Assembly: GCA_013815575.1 (NCBI GenBank) | Contig: JACDFX010000150.1 | Coordinates: 1 to 5,676 of the forward strand | Direction of reading: 5' to 3' | DNA length: 5,676 nt | Origin: Rubrobacter sp. | GTDB lineage: Bacteria; Actinomycetota; Rubrobacteria; Rubrobacterales; Rubrobacteraceae | Shown here: in pieces, positions 4,885 through 5,676 of the stretch | Layout: each line of letters starts with the position of its first letter | How positions within the stretch are numbered: the stretch's first letter is position 1 | The notes under the pieces: model-generated | Seen by the model: only the letters and a program-made list of their open reading frames with translations | Databases searched by the model: none | Told to the model about the DNA's origin: nothing | Translations under genes and position numbers: made by a program

Positions 4885-5676
4885 ATGGACCTCTACGGTT
4901 TTAGGCGGGAGAACGACCGCGTCGGGGTGCGCAACCACGTCATCATCCTCCCCGTGGACGACATATCGAACGCCGCCTGTGAGGCGGTGGCCTCGCACAT
5001 CAAGGGAACGATGGCGCTGCCCCACTCCTACGGGCGGTTGCAGTACGGGGAGGATTTGGACCTCCATTTCAGGACCATGATCGGGACGGGGTCCAACGCC
5101 AACGTCGCCGCCGTGGTCGTCATCGGCATCGAGGAGAACTGGACAGGGAAAGTGGCCGACGGCATCGCCGAAACCGGAAAGCCCGTGGCCGCGTTCTCCA
5201 TCGAGGGTCACGGCGACCTCGAGACCGTCAGGCGGGCCTCGTGGAAGGCCAGGGAGTTCGTCCAATGGGCCTCCGAGCTACGCCGGGAGCCGGTTGCCCT
5301 GGAAGACCTCACCGTCAGCATCAAGTGCGGCGAGTCGGACACGACGACGGGTCTTGCCTCCTGCCCGACGGTTGGCGTCGCGGTGGACCGGCTCGTCGAG
5401 GCGGGCGCGACGGTCTTTTTCGGGGAGACCTCCGAGCTTACGGGCGGTGAGCACCTCGTAGCGGAGAGGATGGCGACCCCTGAGCTAAAGGAAGAGTTCC
5501 AGAGGGTCTACGACGACTACGTCGGGCTCATCGAGACGCAGTCGGAGGACCTCTTCGGCTCACAGCCGACGCAGGGCAACATCGCCGGCGGCCTCTCGAC
5601 CATCGAGGAGAAGGCGCTCGGGAACATCGAGAAGACGGGGACCAAGCCCGTCATCGGGGTACTCAAGCCGGCGGAG
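4885..5676 (+). CDS. UxaA-family lyase, large subunit (SuyB-like), 3' end cut off by window
   Basis: The frame is open to the window edge and gives 264 residues; relatives have about 380-400, so roughly a third is missing. Superfamily marks in order are [19 protein letters not shown] (5-23), an [10 protein letters not shown] segment (27-36), [10 protein letters not shown] (147-156), [11 protein letters not shown] (180-190) and [18 protein letters not shown] (231-248). The stretch [17 protein letters not shown] (44-60) has R51 where altronate and galactarate dehydratases, as recalled, carry the Cys of an H-x-x-G-C motif. The sequence continues [24 protein letters not shown] (60-83), which by recollection is typical of the (2R)-sulfolactate sulfo-lyase beta subunit group. 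A C-S-releasing lyase on a sulfonated hydroxyacid is therefore the leading guess, unproven here. ATG 4885 has SD GAGGTG at 6 nt and follows the small-subunit stop by 2 nt, so the two chains are almost surely partners. Confidence 0.82.
   Translation, partial: MDLYGFRRENDRVGVRNHVIILPVDDISNAACEAVASHIKGTMALPHSYGRLQYGEDLDLHFRTMIGTGSNANVAAVVVIGIEENWTGKVADGIAETGKPVAAFSIEGHGDLETVRRASWKAREFVQWASELRREPVALEDLTVSIKCGESDTTTGLASCPTVGVAVDRLVEAGATVFFGETSELTGGEHLVAERMATPELKEEFQRVYDDYVGLIETQSEDLFGSQPTQGNIAGGLSTIEEKALGNIEKTGTKPVIGVLKPAE

Overview
The window is high-GC bacterial DNA with dense, tightly packed genes and frequent GTG/TTG starts. It carries an F420-type luciferase-like oxidoreductase of the Rv1855c kind, a short phosphatidylserine decarboxylase, and what looks like a leaderless -10 signal. 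Together these point to an actinobacterium, possibly a deep branch such as Rubrobacteria or Thermoleophilia. The lineage is inferred from style and from family resemblance recalled from memory; nothing here proves it.

Layout: (1) 1-1151, minus strand: the N-terminal 383 codons of a FAD-dependent monooxygenase-type oxidoreductase, whose C-terminus lies outside the window. (2) 1152-1283: a divergent promoter region. (3) 1206-3125, plus strand: a compact phospholipid operon of a PmtA-like SAM methyltransferase, phosphatidylserine decarboxylase (psd) and phosphatidylserine synthase (pssA). Read in reverse gene order this is a pathway: CDP-diacylglycerol + serine to PS, PS to PE, and possibly PE to N-methylated PE/PC. 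(4) 3155-4339, minus strand: an LLM-class flavin/F420 oxidoreductase followed by a SnoaL/NTF2-like gene that looks broken by a one-base frameshift plus a nonsense codon. (5) 4340-4570: a 231-bp divergent intergenic region with inverted repeats, candidate promoters and a possible switching RNA leader. (6) 4571-5676, plus strand: a two-gene UxaA-superfamily lyase, with a small SAF-domain subunit and the first 264 residues of the large subunit. It resembles (2R)-sulfolactate sulfo-lyase SuyAB more than altronate or galactarate dehydratase.

The points most worth a second look are the paired anti-SD/SD and 10-bp stem arrangement upstream of the UxaA-type operon, the two lesions in the SnoaL-like gene, the four-residue expansion inside the PssA catalytic motif, and the missing conventional start codon for the methyltransferase. 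No RNA genes, CRISPR arrays, insertion sequences or convincing Rho-independent terminators were seen.
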